Shown here: positions 52,237-60,839 of the stretch, piece after piece
How the letters are laid out: each line of letters opens with the position of its first letter
Position numbering within the stretch: the first letter of the stretch is position 1
Translations under genes and position numbers: made by a program
The notes under the pieces: generated by a model
Told to the model about the DNA's origin: nothing
The model's input: the letters and a program-made list of their open reading frames with translations, nothing else
Databases searched by the model: none
Assembly: GCA_040389005.1 (NCBI GenBank)
Contig: JAZKAS010000021.1
Location: 1-64,000 of the forward strand
Direction of reading: 5' to 3'
Length of the DNA: 64,000 bases
Source of the DNA: JAGOUN01 sp040389005
GTDB taxonomy: Bacteria > Pseudomonadota > Gammaproteobacteria > JAGOUN01

Positions 52237-52634
52237 TCTGCAATGTCCGTTATCGAAATACTATTTTTGAGTAATGTTGGAGAATAATGCAGATGGACAC
52301 CAAACAATCTTTGGCAATCTTCAATATATTGACGAGTATTTAAAATATGTCTCTCCCACACAATCGCAACGTTATGTCTAATTGTATTTGGAACTGCTTT
52401 TTCAAAAAATATTTTTGCTTCAGAAAAATAAATTGGACCAACTAAAATGCGTTCAGGGATCATATCAGAAATCATTTTTAAGAAATTAAAATAAGCAGAT
52501 ATAGCTTTATCTACTTCTTCTATTGGCCATTCAAAACCACCCTCTTCATTTGGCAAACATAAATTGAGTTTAACCATTGTAAAATCTAAATTATCAAGTT
52601 TAATTTGTTGTTTAATTAAATGAGTATTGAGCAT
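52233..52634 (-). CDS. Unknown protein coupled to the sulfotransferase
   Basis: 133 residues from MLNTHLIKQQ (AGGTG at a suitable distance; a GTG three codons upstream is also in frame). Soluble, with WPIEEVDKAISAYFNFL and WERHILNTRQYIEDC as the most distinctive segments. No family recognised. It overlaps the sulfotransferase by four bases, so the two probably act together. Confidence 0.6.
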   Translation of the reverse strand: MLNTHLIKQQIKLDNLDFTMVKLNLCLPNEEGGFEWPIEEVDKAISAYFNFLKMISDMIPERILVGPIYFSEAKIFFEKAVPNTIRHNVAIVWERHILNTRQYIEDCQRLFGVHLHYSPTLLKNSISITDIAE

Positions 52635-52714
52635 GTATTGCACACCTTTCTAAGAATTATTGCAAGTTTTTCTACAGATATAAATGGTTAAATATTTTCT
52701 TTATTAAGATTATT

Positions 52715-52834
52715 ATGTTAGCACTTGAAATTAAAGATTTAAAGAAAATCCATAAAAATGGATCGTAATGTTTTTACCTGAAAAAAATGGTACGGTAGCA
52801 AAACTAAATTTTGAAGAAAAAAATTAAATCAGCT
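52715..52834 (+). pseudogene. Scar: ABC-gene 5' fragment joined to rdgB 3' fragment
   Basis: 52715-52762 (ATGTTAGCACTTGAAATTAA then AGATTTAAAGAAAATCC) repeats the first 48 bases of the ABC ATPase gene at 52903. It is joined directly to 52766-52834 (TAATGTTTTTACCTGAAAAA then TGGTACGGTAGC), which repeats rdgB 49742-49811. Both copies carry scattered substitutions and stops. The order ABC-start then rdgB-end is what a tandem duplication of the rdgB-ABC interval would leave. Confidence 0.85.
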
Positions 52835-52902
52835 GATAATAAATTGTGCTTGCGATGAATAAACTCTATAATCACGATAAATAATACGGTGATTAAATAT
52901 AA

Positions 52903-53817
52903 ATGCTAGCTCTTGAAATTAAAGATTTAAAAAAAACCTATAAAACAGGCTTTGAAGCCTTAAAAGGCATTGATTTATCTGTTGAACACGGTGATTTTTT
53001 TGCTTTACTTGGCCCCAATGGCGCAGGAAAATCAACAACAATCGGTATTGTCACGACACTTGTGAATAAAACCTCAGGTAGCGTAAAAATTTATGGCCAT
53101 GATTTAGATGTTGAACCTAAAAAAGCGAAAGCTTTATTAGGCATTGTGCCTCAAGAAGTTAATGTCAGTGTTTTTAGTAAAGTCTATGATGTTGTTTACA
53201 ATCAAGCAGGTTTTTATGGCGTTGATAGTCAAACAGCGCGGCAACAAACAGAAAAATTATTAAAGGCAATGGATTTATGGGAAAAGCGTGGCGTGACATT
53301 ACGTCAACTTTCAGGCGGCATGAAACGCCGTTTAATGATTGCGCGCGCGTTGGTACATCAGCCAAAATTTCTCATTCTTGATGAACCCACCGCAGGGGTA
53401 GATATTGAATTACGCCGTTCAATGTGGGAATTTTTGCAAGAAGTCAATCGTCAAGGCACCACTATTATTTTAACTACGCATTATCTTGAAGAAGCGGAAC
53501 AATTATGCAATAAAATTGCGATTATTGATCAAGGTAAAATTATTGAAAATACTGATAAGAAAACATTGTTATCGCAACTTAACGTAGAAACGATGTTGTT
53601 AGATTTGCAACAACCACTCAGTACATTGCCTGATTTATCACCTTATAAAGCGAAATTAATTGAAGCAACAGTCATAGAAGTAGAAATTTTAAAAGAACAA
53701 AACATCAATCCTTTATTTGAAAAATTATCGCAACATCATATTCAAATAACGAGCTTAAGAAATAAAACTAATCGTTTAGAAGAATTGTTTATTCGATTAG
53801 TTAATAAAACAGGATAA
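52903..53817 (+). CDS. ABC-2 type exporter, ATP-binding subunit
   Basis: 304 residues. Walker A GPNGAGKSTTIG, signature LSGGMKRRLMIARAL, Walker B FLILDEPTAGVD, H-loop LTTHYLEEAEQL. Resembles the YadG/NodI-type group. Works with the permease encoded 4 bp downstream. Substrate unknown. Its first codons are duplicated upstream in the scar. Confidence 0.9.
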   Translation: MLALEIKDLKKTYKTGFEALKGIDLSVEHGDFFALLGPNGAGKSTTIGIVTTLVNKTSGSVKIYGHDLDVEPKKAKALLGIVPQEVNVSVFSKVYDVVYNQAGFYGVDSQTARQQTEKLLKAMDLWEKRGVTLRQLSGGMKRRLMIARALVHQPKFLILDEPTAGVDIELRRSMWEFLQEVNRQGTTIILTTHYLEEAEQLCNKIAIIDQGKIIENTDKKTLLSQLNVETMLLDLQQPLSTLPDLSPYKAKLIEATVIEVEILKEQNINPLFEKLSQHHIQITSLRNKTNRLEELFIRLVNKTG

Positions 53818-53821
53818 TACT

Positions 53822-54592
53822 ATGTTAAAACAGCAACTGATTGCTTTAAAAACAATTGTGCGCGTTGAAATTTTTCGTTTTTTACGTGTTTGGATGCAGT
53901 CACTTATGCCGCCAGTCGTGACTATTGTATTATATTTTTTAGTGTTCGGTCATTTCATTGGCCCGCATTTACAAATTCAATCAGGCCTTACTTATATGCA
54001 ATTTATTGTACCTGGCTTAGTGATGATGGCCGTAGTGATGAATTCGTATAATAATGCCGCATTTGCATTTTTCATGACACGATTTCAACGCAGTATTGAA
54101 GAAATGTTAGTGTCGCCGATGGATTTTCATATTTTATTATTAGGCTTTTCGTTAGCCTCTATTACCAGGGGATTATTAACAGGCGTGATTGTGACGTTGG
54201 TTTCTTTTTTATTTACCCATGAACTACCTCAACATATCGGCATACTTTTTTTAAGTGCTATTTTAGCCGCTATTTTGTTTTCATTATTGGGGTTTTTAAA
54301 CGGTATTTTTGCGAAAAAATTTGATGATATTTCTACCGTACCTACATTTATTTTAACGCCGCTAATTTATTTAGGCGGCGTTTTTTATTCGATTCAACAA
54401 TTACCTCATGTTTGGCAAATAGCATCTTATTTTAATCCGATTACATATTTAGTATCTTTGTTTCGTTACGGATTTGTAGGGTTGCAAACCATTAATTTGT
54501 TTTATGGTGTAATAATATTAATTATTATTAATGTTTTATTATATAGCGCTAATATGTTTCTTTTAAAACGTGGCGTGGGAATTCGAACATAA
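53822..54592 (+). CDS. ABC-2 type exporter, permease subunit
   Basis: 256 residues with six hydrophobic segments and the ABC-2 signature region near the end (PLIYLGGVFYSIQQLPHVWQ, NPITYLVSLFRYGFVG). YadH/NodJ-like. Forms the membrane channel with the preceding ATPase; followed 2 bp later by rsmE. Confidence 0.9.
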   Translation: MLKQQLIALKTIVRVEIFRFLRVWMQSLMPPVVTIVLYFLVFGHFIGPHLQIQSGLTYMQFIVPGLVMMAVVMNSYNNAAFAFFMTRFQRSIEEMLVSPMDFHILLLGFSLASITRGLLTGVIVTLVSFLFTHELPQHIGILFLSAILAAILFSLLGFLNGIFAKKFDDISTVPTFILTPLIYLGGVFYSIQQLPHVWQIASYFNPITYLVSLFRYGFVGLQTINLFYGVIILIIINVLLYSANMFLLKRGVGIRT

Positions 54593-54594
54593 TT

Positions 54595-55326
54595 ATGCGT
54601 ATTTATCGAATTCATTCTCCTTTTTTGTTATCGCAAACAGAAATTATTTTAAATAAAGAAAGCAGCCATCATTTAGCGAATGTATTGCGTTGTCGCGAAG
54701 GTGACATATGCCATGTGTTTGATGGTGTGGGTAATGAAGTAAAAACCAAAATTTTACAGGTTAATAAATCAAATATGCCGCTGCAAGTGTTAGAATTTAT
54801 TGAGAATAAAGTCGAATCACCCCTTAAAATTCATTTGTTTCAAGGATTATGTAAAGGTGACAAGATGGATGTCATCATCCAAAAATCGATTGAATTAGGC
54901 GTGGCAGAAATTACGCCTCTCATCACAGAGCGTTGCGATGTAAAATTATCCAACGAGCGCTTAGAAAAAAGAATGCGGCATTGGCAAAATATTATCATTA
55001 ATGCGACAGAACAATCGGGTCGTGCGGTATTAGCAAAATTAAACGAACCCGTTTCTTTACATGCAGCGCTTCAACAACCAACCTCGTATTTACGTTTATT
55101 ATTTACACCACACGCAGCAAAAAATCTTGCTGATATTCATGCGCCAGCCCATAACAACGTAGCTATATTTATCGGGCCAGAAGGCGGATTCAGTGACTCA
55201 GAAACAATGCAAGCAATTGACCAAGGCGTAGAAGCGATTGTTCTTGGCAAACGTATTCTTAGAACAGAAACCGCACCGATTGGGATTATAGCGAGCCTGC
55301 AAACGCTTTGGGGAGATTTTAAATAA
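54595..55326 (+). CDS. rsmE: 16S rRNA m3U1498 methyltransferase
   Basis: 243 residues, SPOUT fold. C-terminal knot motifs IFIGPEGGFSDSE and LGKRILRTETAPI; N-terminal PUA-like part with HHLANVLRCREGD and LFQGLCKGDKMD. Methylates the ribosomal decoding region. Last gene of the exporter unit. Confidence 0.95.
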   Translation: MRIYRIHSPFLLSQTEIILNKESSHHLANVLRCREGDICHVFDGVGNEVKTKILQVNKSNMPLQVLEFIENKVESPLKIHLFQGLCKGDKMDVIIQKSIELGVAEITPLITERCDVKLSNERLEKRMRHWQNIIINATEQSGRAVLAKLNEPVSLHAALQQPTSYLRLLFTPHAAKNLADIHAPAHNNVAIFIGPEGGFSDSETMQAIDQGVEAIVLGKRILRTETAPIGIIASLQTLWGDFK

Positions 55327-55404
55327 ACCAGGCCATGTACTTTATTAATAAAACATTAATAATCATACGGTAAAGTATTAAAAAATAGCTACTAGGGTAG
55401 ATAC

Positions 55405-56526
55405 ATGTTGCCAAGTCATCAATTAGAAAATGCGAGCACAGACACGCTTCAATCCCATGAAGCGATGATGGCTGAATTTCAAAAACAATTAATCGAAACG
55501 TTAGCGCATTATATTTTGTTGCTTAAATTCCCGCGGGAAATTTTGGCAGGAAAACAATATGGCGTTGTTACGCTTGAGCAAAGAAAAAATGCGCTATTTT
55601 TAAAAATTTACGGCACTCTTATGGCTCTTTTTTTTATTGGTTTTTCTGCGTTTATGTGGGTATCTCAAGAGAAACCTTCTTTCGTTACCATGTGGCATCA
55701 TCTAAGACAGGGTTCAATAATCCTACCCTTCTTCGCTGTTTTGTTATCAGCCGTCATTTTAAAGGGAATAGCCGCAGATTTAACAGCATTAATTATAACA
55801 ATACCCACATTATTAAACGCGCGTGGTGAGAATCCCCTCCACATATCAGATGCGTTTTTGCAACAGAATTTAGATACTTTGCTGAGCCAGGGATATCAAG
55901 AAATCATCCAGGAGATTAACGAGAACCAAAAAATTACTTTATGTTTTACTTCTCCACTATTAAAAAATGTAGAAACGAGATGCAACGAAATAATGGCAGC
56001 ATCTAGCAATGATAAAAACAAATTAAAACAGCTTTTTCTCACTGCCAATAAAAAAATTATTTCATTAGATGAATTCCTCACTATTATCTTGAGTTTCATT
56101 TCACAAAATCGAGATGTTATGGTGAAAAGTTTAGAAAATTCCATTATGCTTGAATATATGTCTACGATATTTGATAAACAGGTACTTGAAGAAAATTTGC
56201 ATGGACCAAGCGATGGTATGTTCTCTATGATAATGCAAGGACATGCATTGATTCCAGCGCATACTGAGCTTACTCTCACGAATGGTTCTGTTGAGATTAT
56301 TAACTCGAATCTTATCGATGATATTACAACGCAAGTGTATCTTGCAGAAAAAAGCGCTGTTCGAGATGTGCGATTTTACAAACAATGCACAAAAGCGCTT
56401 GTGACTATTGATGAAAAAAAGTTGAATATTTTTTTGGAAATATTGACAAAAAATGTAGCTACTTTTTTCGCTTCAAATTGTGTTAATGATGATGCTAACT
56501 TTGAAAATAAAAAGAAATTTAAATAA
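55405..56526 (+). CDS. Two-TM protein of unknown function
   Basis: 373 residues. Two hydrophobic segments at about 75-93 and 110-133 are followed by a long, probably helical cytoplasmic region (residues 145-373). There is no signal peptide and no motif that I recognise. AGGGTAGAT precedes the ATG. It could be a lineage-specific membrane protein or an effector; nothing in the context decides it. Confidence 0.65.
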   Translation: MLPSHQLENASTDTLQSHEAMMAEFQKQLIETLAHYILLLKFPREILAGKQYGVVTLEQRKNALFLKIYGTLMALFFIGFSAFMWVSQEKPSFVTMWHHLRQGSIILPFFAVLLSAVILKGIAADLTALIITIPTLLNARGENPLHISDAFLQQNLDTLLSQGYQEIIQEINENQKITLCFTSPLLKNVETRCNEIMAASSNDKNKLKQLFLTANKKIISLDEFLTIILSFISQNRDVMVKSLENSIMLEYMSTIFDKQVLEENLHGPSDGMFSMIMQGHALIPAHTELTLTNGSVEIINSNLIDDITTQVYLAEKSAVRDVRFYKQCTKALVTIDEKKLNIFLEILTKNVATFFASNCVNDDANFENKKKFK

Positions 56527-56659
56527 AATATCAAAGTGCCAAATAAATCTTTGGCTCTAATGGATATTTTAGAGGTTATTTTTTAGTTAAATAATTAAGA
56601 GTATACTGCGACTATCTAATAAAAATTCTGATGATTTAATGACAGGTAAGGTAATATTT

Positions 56660-56725
56660 ATGCTGAAAAACTCTATGAATACGAATGATGGCGCTAACAG
56701 TACTCAACCCCGGAAAGTAACATGA
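56660..56725 (+). promoter_or_regulatory. Short upstream reading frame coupled to coq7
   Basis: A 21-codon frame (MLKNSMNTNDGANSTQPRKV T) with AAGG before its ATG ends in TGA overlapping the coq7 ATG (ATGA, 56722-56725). It may couple or attenuate coq7 translation. Small enough to be chance. Confidence 0.35.
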
Positions 56726-57363
56726 ACCGCCATTTTTCATTCGTCGATACTATTTTCATCCACGCAGATTTGGCGCGAAAAACGTTATGGGTGCAACCCA
56801 AAGATCATCAACGCACTTATCCTGCAAAAAACATACAAGAAAATCATTTATCAGAAAAAGAAAAAAAGCATGCGGCAGGTCTCATGCGTGTGAATCATGC
56901 GGGTGAAGTATGTGCGCAAGCGTTGTATCAAGGTCAAGCAATGACTGCGCGCTCCTATTTTGTGAAAGAAAAAATGCAAGAGGCGGCCGATGAAGAGCTT
57001 GATCATTTAGCGTGGTGTAATCAGCGTTTATATGAGCTCAATAGCCATACGAGTTATTTGAATCTTGTTTGGTATTGTGGTGCATTTAGTTTAGGATTTA
57101 TCGCGGGAATGATTGGTGATCGCTGGAGTTTAGGGTTTCTCGCTGAAACCGAAGAACAAGTTGTTCGTCATTTAGAATCGCATCTTGGAAGCTTGCCGCA
57201 AGAAGATGTAAAAAGCCGTGTGATTGTCGAACAAATGCATGACGAGGAATCACAACATCGCGATATGGCATTTGAAGCAGGCGCTGCGAATTTACCTGAA
57301 TTTATCAAGCGCTTAATGACAATGAGTTCAAAAATAATGACTCGTGCCGCTTATTTTTTATGA
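56722..57363 (+). CDS. coq7: Demethoxyubiquinone hydroxylase (Coq7/CAT5)
   Basis: Diiron hydroxylase of ubiquinone synthesis, used in place of UbiF by many gammaproteobacteria. 213 residues. Ligands: MRVNHAGEVCAQALYQGQ, EELDHLAWC, the second half EEQVVRHLESHL and DEESQHRDMAFEAG. Membrane-associated through the helix FSLGFIAGMIG. Complete. Confidence 0.94.
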   Translation: MNRHFSFVDTIFIHADLARKTLWVQPKDHQRTYPAKNIQENHLSEKEKKHAAGLMRVNHAGEVCAQALYQGQAMTARSYFVKEKMQEAADEELDHLAWCNQRLYELNSHTSYLNLVWYCGAFSLGFIAGMIGDRWSLGFLAETEEQVVRHLESHLGSLPQEDVKSRVIVEQMHDEESQHRDMAFEAGAANLPEFIKRLMTMSSKIMTRAAYFL

Positions 57364-57367
57364 ACCG

Positions 57368-57411
57368 ATATTTTACACTAAATGAAGAAAAATCGATTTA
57401 GTGTAAAATAT
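57368..57411. terminator. Long perfect hairpin after coq7
   Basis: ATATTTTACACTAAAT (57368-57383) and ATTTAGTGTAAAATAT (57396-57411) are perfect 16-bp complements around a 12-nt loop, five bases after the coq7 stop. AT-rich and without a T-run, so it may stabilise the mRNA end or derive from a palindromic element. Confidence 0.55.
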
Positions 57412-57490
57412 AAGCCATGCGATGCGTTACACTATTCATCAACAAAAAGTAGTTACATATTTGTTACTTGCTTATATTTTCAAACAACCT

Positions 57491-57823
57491 TTAAGTTCCA
57501 AAAAACGATGAGTTCAAGGTAAACACTACCGATTGAATAATCCACAACACCCAAAAAATTTCTTTAGTATGTGGCATAGTAGTTCGTTTCATGCACCAAT
57601 ATATTCCCGCAGGTACAAATGTCACAAACAGTGGTACGGCAAGAAATGTGAGCACTCTTTTAATCCAACCACCGGCGCCGGCACTTGAAAAAACATCACC
57701 CAAATAATTAGCGAGCACGGCTTGTAAATCCATCCACAAGCCTAAGCCGCTATGAATAACGCTGTGGCCTAATAATACAATAATAGTCAAAATCACTAAT
57801 GCACCAAAATGCTTGATAAACAT
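57491..57823 (-). CDS. Small three-TM membrane protein
   Basis: 110 residues with hydrophobic segments at about 7-25, 55-75 and 88-105. AGGAAAAACC precedes the ATG. No family recognised. Convergent to coq7. Confidence 0.6.
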   Translation of the reverse strand: MFIKHFGALVILTIIVLLGHSVIHSGLGLWMDLQAVLANYLGDVFSSAGAGGWIKRVLTFLAVPLFVTFVPAGIYWCMKRTTMPHTKEIFWVLWIIQSVVFTLNSSFFGT

Positions 57824-57913
57824 GGTTTTTCCTCATGGTTTTTGAATATTCTATACTGAAATAAGCCGTAGATCTATCCCGGTTAATCACATCACAAAAA
57901 TCGATTATGATGA

Positions 57914-58138
57914 TTTTGTGATGTCATTGGGGTCGCTGCTGGAGAGTTTTATTGGCCGTGCCTCAAAATTGGCATCGAAGTTGTTAGTGAAGTACAAGAA
58001 AAAATTGCTCGACTAAAAATTCCTAAAGGATATTCCATTCGTCCGGTACTTATTCATGTGAATGGCATATCGCCCGCAATAACGGAAAGCGGTTTTTTTA
58101 CGCATTTGGTTACATTTGGAGATTTATTGTTCTTGTAA
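57914..58138 (+). pseudogene. C-terminal fragment of an AAA ATPase-type protein
   Basis: A frame open from 57914 (stop at 57911) to TAA at 58136, with no start signal: KIGIEVVSEVQEKIARLKIP, then SIRPVLIHVNGISPAI and FFTHLVTFGDLLFL. The pattern (helix, then a VLIHVNG strand, then a final FGDLL helix) matches the restriction-endonuclease-like end of AAA/DUF234-type ATPases. No ATPase portion precedes it. The region 57824-57913 holds nothing recognisable. Confidence 0.5.
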
Positions 58139-58203
58139 ATTTTAGCTTAACTGTATGTTAAGAAATATTAGTTATAATTCCTAAAAGCAATAGGAATAAA
58201 TCA

Positions 58204-60825
58204 ATGAAACATGCTCTTCTTAATTACCTGAATGAAAAAATAGCTAAATCTAGCACCCACAGATTTGAGGTTTTCTTAAAAAACGGTGGGGCGTGCGTAT
58301 TTTATACAGTTGAACGCTCGAGGAAAGAAGGAAATTATTCCGCACTTTATCTTAGATGGTTTCACGAACCTCTTTCATTTACACAAAAATTTTCTTCAGA
58401 AGAATACCAATTAACAGAAACTCATTTAACGCTGGATAATAATAAAGAAGATACTCATGCGACTTATGAATTTGAAAATAAAAAAAACAAGCAGATAAAA
58501 AGAGTTCGCGTTTATAATATCAACAGGATAACGTCTGGTTACGTTACTTTAAAGAATGACAAAGAAGATGAAGAAAATAAAGAAACTTTTTCTTTCGAAG
58601 AATTTAAAAAAATTGCCAACTCAGGTTTCATGAACAGCATTGTTGATTATCAAATGCTTTTTGAAAGTCTTTCCAAGGAACAGGCAGAAAAACGCAATCA
58701 ACTTGAAACAGAATTAAATGCACACGTACAGTCTTTTCATACGCTTCTTGGTATCGTTGAAAAAAATCATTTCGTTACCCAGGTTGAACGTAGTCAATTT
58801 CATGAAAAAATGAACAAAATGAAGGAAATTGTTGAGGAAATCTCGCAGGCTCATGCGGGTGACGTCTATAACTTATCTTTCTATGAAAAATGGAATGAGC
58901 TATTAGAAGAAGGAGCTTTGCCAAGCGAATTTTATTTTCCGAGAGAATCATCGTCAGGAATGACTACTTCTGAAAGAATAAGCAGCTCATCTGTGATTTC
59001 AAAAAAGAGTAACTCAAAAAAGAAAAACAAAAAAACAAAGCCTTCTTCCGAAAGTAATAGCGTTATTTGGGATGATATTTTTGAAGAATATGCACAAATA
59101 AATAAAGAATATCAAGATTTCCACGAGGGCTTGCAGCAAGCTAATATTGATGTTGTCCGTAATTTGTATGATAGTGTTTCTCAACAACCTAATTTTAATT
59201 CTCATTTGATATTTTTCTTTGGACTTCTCTTTTCATCTCATGACTCTACTGAAAAACAAAAGAAAGCATTAGAAATCAATACATTTTTTCTAGAAGAAAA
59301 AAAGGTAAAGCCATATATATTTTTATTTGATTATCTTGTTAATTATGGAGCTTTTCTGGTTAAAGTTGTTGATGCTATGCTTCCTGAAATACAGCTTAGT
59401 GCTGCTGGGCTCTCTATTTTGTACGGCCAGGCTGATATTTTAGAAATGCTTTTAAGACAAAAACTGAAAAATAATAATGGAATATATTTTCGAACTTCAA
59501 AATTAAATCGCGGTCAATGTGAAATTATTGGCTTGTTAAATGTTGCTGAAATGATACAAAATTCTTTGCCTCCAGTAGGGGTTGGAGATACAAGTTATAT
59601 TTCTGATATACAAAGCTGTGTGGAAATTTTATTAAAATATGAAGAAAAAATGTCATATGAAATTGCCTCAAATGCGATTCAAGTCACCACCAATTTTGGC
59701 GTCAATCTTAGTGCTAATTACAACCAGGATGTACCACGAGCAGAAGATTCTTTGTTGCTTAAATGTTTAACCCGACAAGTGGCGGAATATTCAGATACTT
59801 CACGAGAGCGTTTTATGAAGGAAAGATGTCAGTTGTTATTTTGCGTGGTATTTGATGCATATACCGAAAACGAGTATCACTCGCCAGAAGATGCTTATGT
59901 CGGTATTGGTCGCTTTATCGCAGAGAAGACAGCTTTAATAGACACATTTGAAATGACACATTTGTTTTGTCATTATGTGTATTTTTGTCGTGATTTTCAA
60001 AAAGGTTTTGAGGGAGTAGAAGGTGAGAGAAAAAACACAGAAGCGTCTGTTGGTAATCTATACCTTGCTGCAGAGATCAAAAAAGAAATTGATGATTTTG
60101 AAACATTATTACTAGGGAAAGTTTTAAATTACTTTGAGCGTTTAGAAAACACCGAACAAAGAAATTGTATTCTATCTCTAGTTTATAAAGGAAATAACGA
60201 AGCTCCGGAATTTTTCATTATAGGAGCGTATCTTCTATCTTTCATGAAAATAGATGAAATTGCCGACTATGTTTGTGGATTAGAGTTCATCAATAAAGGT
60301 GCAAAAAACCCAAAAGTTGGTTTATCCTATAATTATAGTTTGCCATTGCGATTGTGCACAAGTGAAAAACGTGCTGGTTTTCAGCAAGAACTAAATTCTG
60401 AGCCAAAAAAATTTGATGCGGTGAAAGCTCAAGAATTAGGTTTTTTAGTATTAATTCAAAAAACGATACAAACAATATGCAATGATATAATCATAAGTCG
60501 AGAAGCGCATAATATTGAAAGGTTTACTACTTTGCCTGATATCCTGTCTCAGCAGGAAACATGCTCTTATTTTGCTTTTGATAATCATCTGGATTTGTTA
60601 AAAAAAACACTCAAAAAAGCAATTACGCCCGTTAAAGAAATGTTAACCGAAGAATTAGCGTCAAAAGAGAAAGCGATTTTTTTAAAAATTAAACAAATAA
60701 TTCAAGAATTAGATGTTCGTTGGAATTTGTTCCCTGATAATTCTTATGCTCATTATTCTGTTGCTTTGTGGCAAACACCGCCTTGTCCAGACGCAGGGGA
60801 AAATAATGTTAAGAATAATCTGTAG
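58204..60825 (+). CDS. Large effector-like protein of unknown function
   Basis: 873 residues, soluble, no signal peptide. Residues about 160-235 are Glu/Lys/Gln-rich and likely coiled coil. A Ser-rich stretch with a strongly basic cluster follows (SKKSNSKKKNKKTK at about 266-279), which would read as a nuclear localisation signal in a eukaryotic cell. The segment AAGLSILYGQADILEMLLRQ resembles one ankyrin-like helix pair. No enzyme motif recognised. TATAAT at 58173-58178 and AGGAA before the ATG give it its own expression unit. In style and isolation it resembles the J-domain protein at 12.8 kb. Confidence 0.75.
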   Translation: MKHALLNYLNEKIAKSSTHRFEVFLKNGGACVFYTVERSRKEGNYSALYLRWFHEPLSFTQKFSSEEYQLTETHLTLDNNKEDTHATYEFENKKNKQIKRVRVYNINRITSGYVTLKNDKEDEENKETFSFEEFKKIANSGFMNSIVDYQMLFESLSKEQAEKRNQLETELNAHVQSFHTLLGIVEKNHFVTQVERSQFHEKMNKMKEIVEEISQAHAGDVYNLSFYEKWNELLEEGALPSEFYFPRESSSGMTTSERISSSSVISKKSNSKKKNKKTKPSSESNSVIWDDIFEEYAQINKEYQDFHEGLQQANIDVVRNLYDSVSQQPNFNSHLIFFFGLLFSSHDSTEKQKKALEINTFFLEEKKVKPYIFLFDYLVNYGAFLVKVVDAMLPEIQLSAAGLSILYGQADILEMLLRQKLKNNNGIYFRTSKLNRGQCEIIGLLNVAEMIQNSLPPVGVGDTSYISDIQSCVEILLKYEEKMSYEIASNAIQVTTNFGVNLSANYNQDVPRAEDSLLLKCLTRQVAEYSDTSRERFMKERCQLLFCVVFDAYTENEYHSPEDAYVGIGRFIAEKTALIDTFEMTHLFCHYVYFCRDFQKGFEGVEGERKNTEASVGNLYLAAEIKKEIDDFETLLLGKVLNYFERLENTEQRNCILSLVYKGNNEAPEFFIIGAYLLSFMKIDEIADYVCGLEFINKGAKNPKVGLSYNYSLPLRLCTSEKRAGFQQELNSEPKKFDAVKAQELGFLVLIQKTIQTICNDIIISREAHNIERFTTLPDILSQQETCSYFAFDNHLDLLKKTLKKAITPVKEMLTEELASKEKAIFLKIKQIIQELDVRWNLFPDNSYAHYSVALWQTPPCPDAGENNVKNNL

Positions 60826-60839
60826 ATGAATAATAAGGC

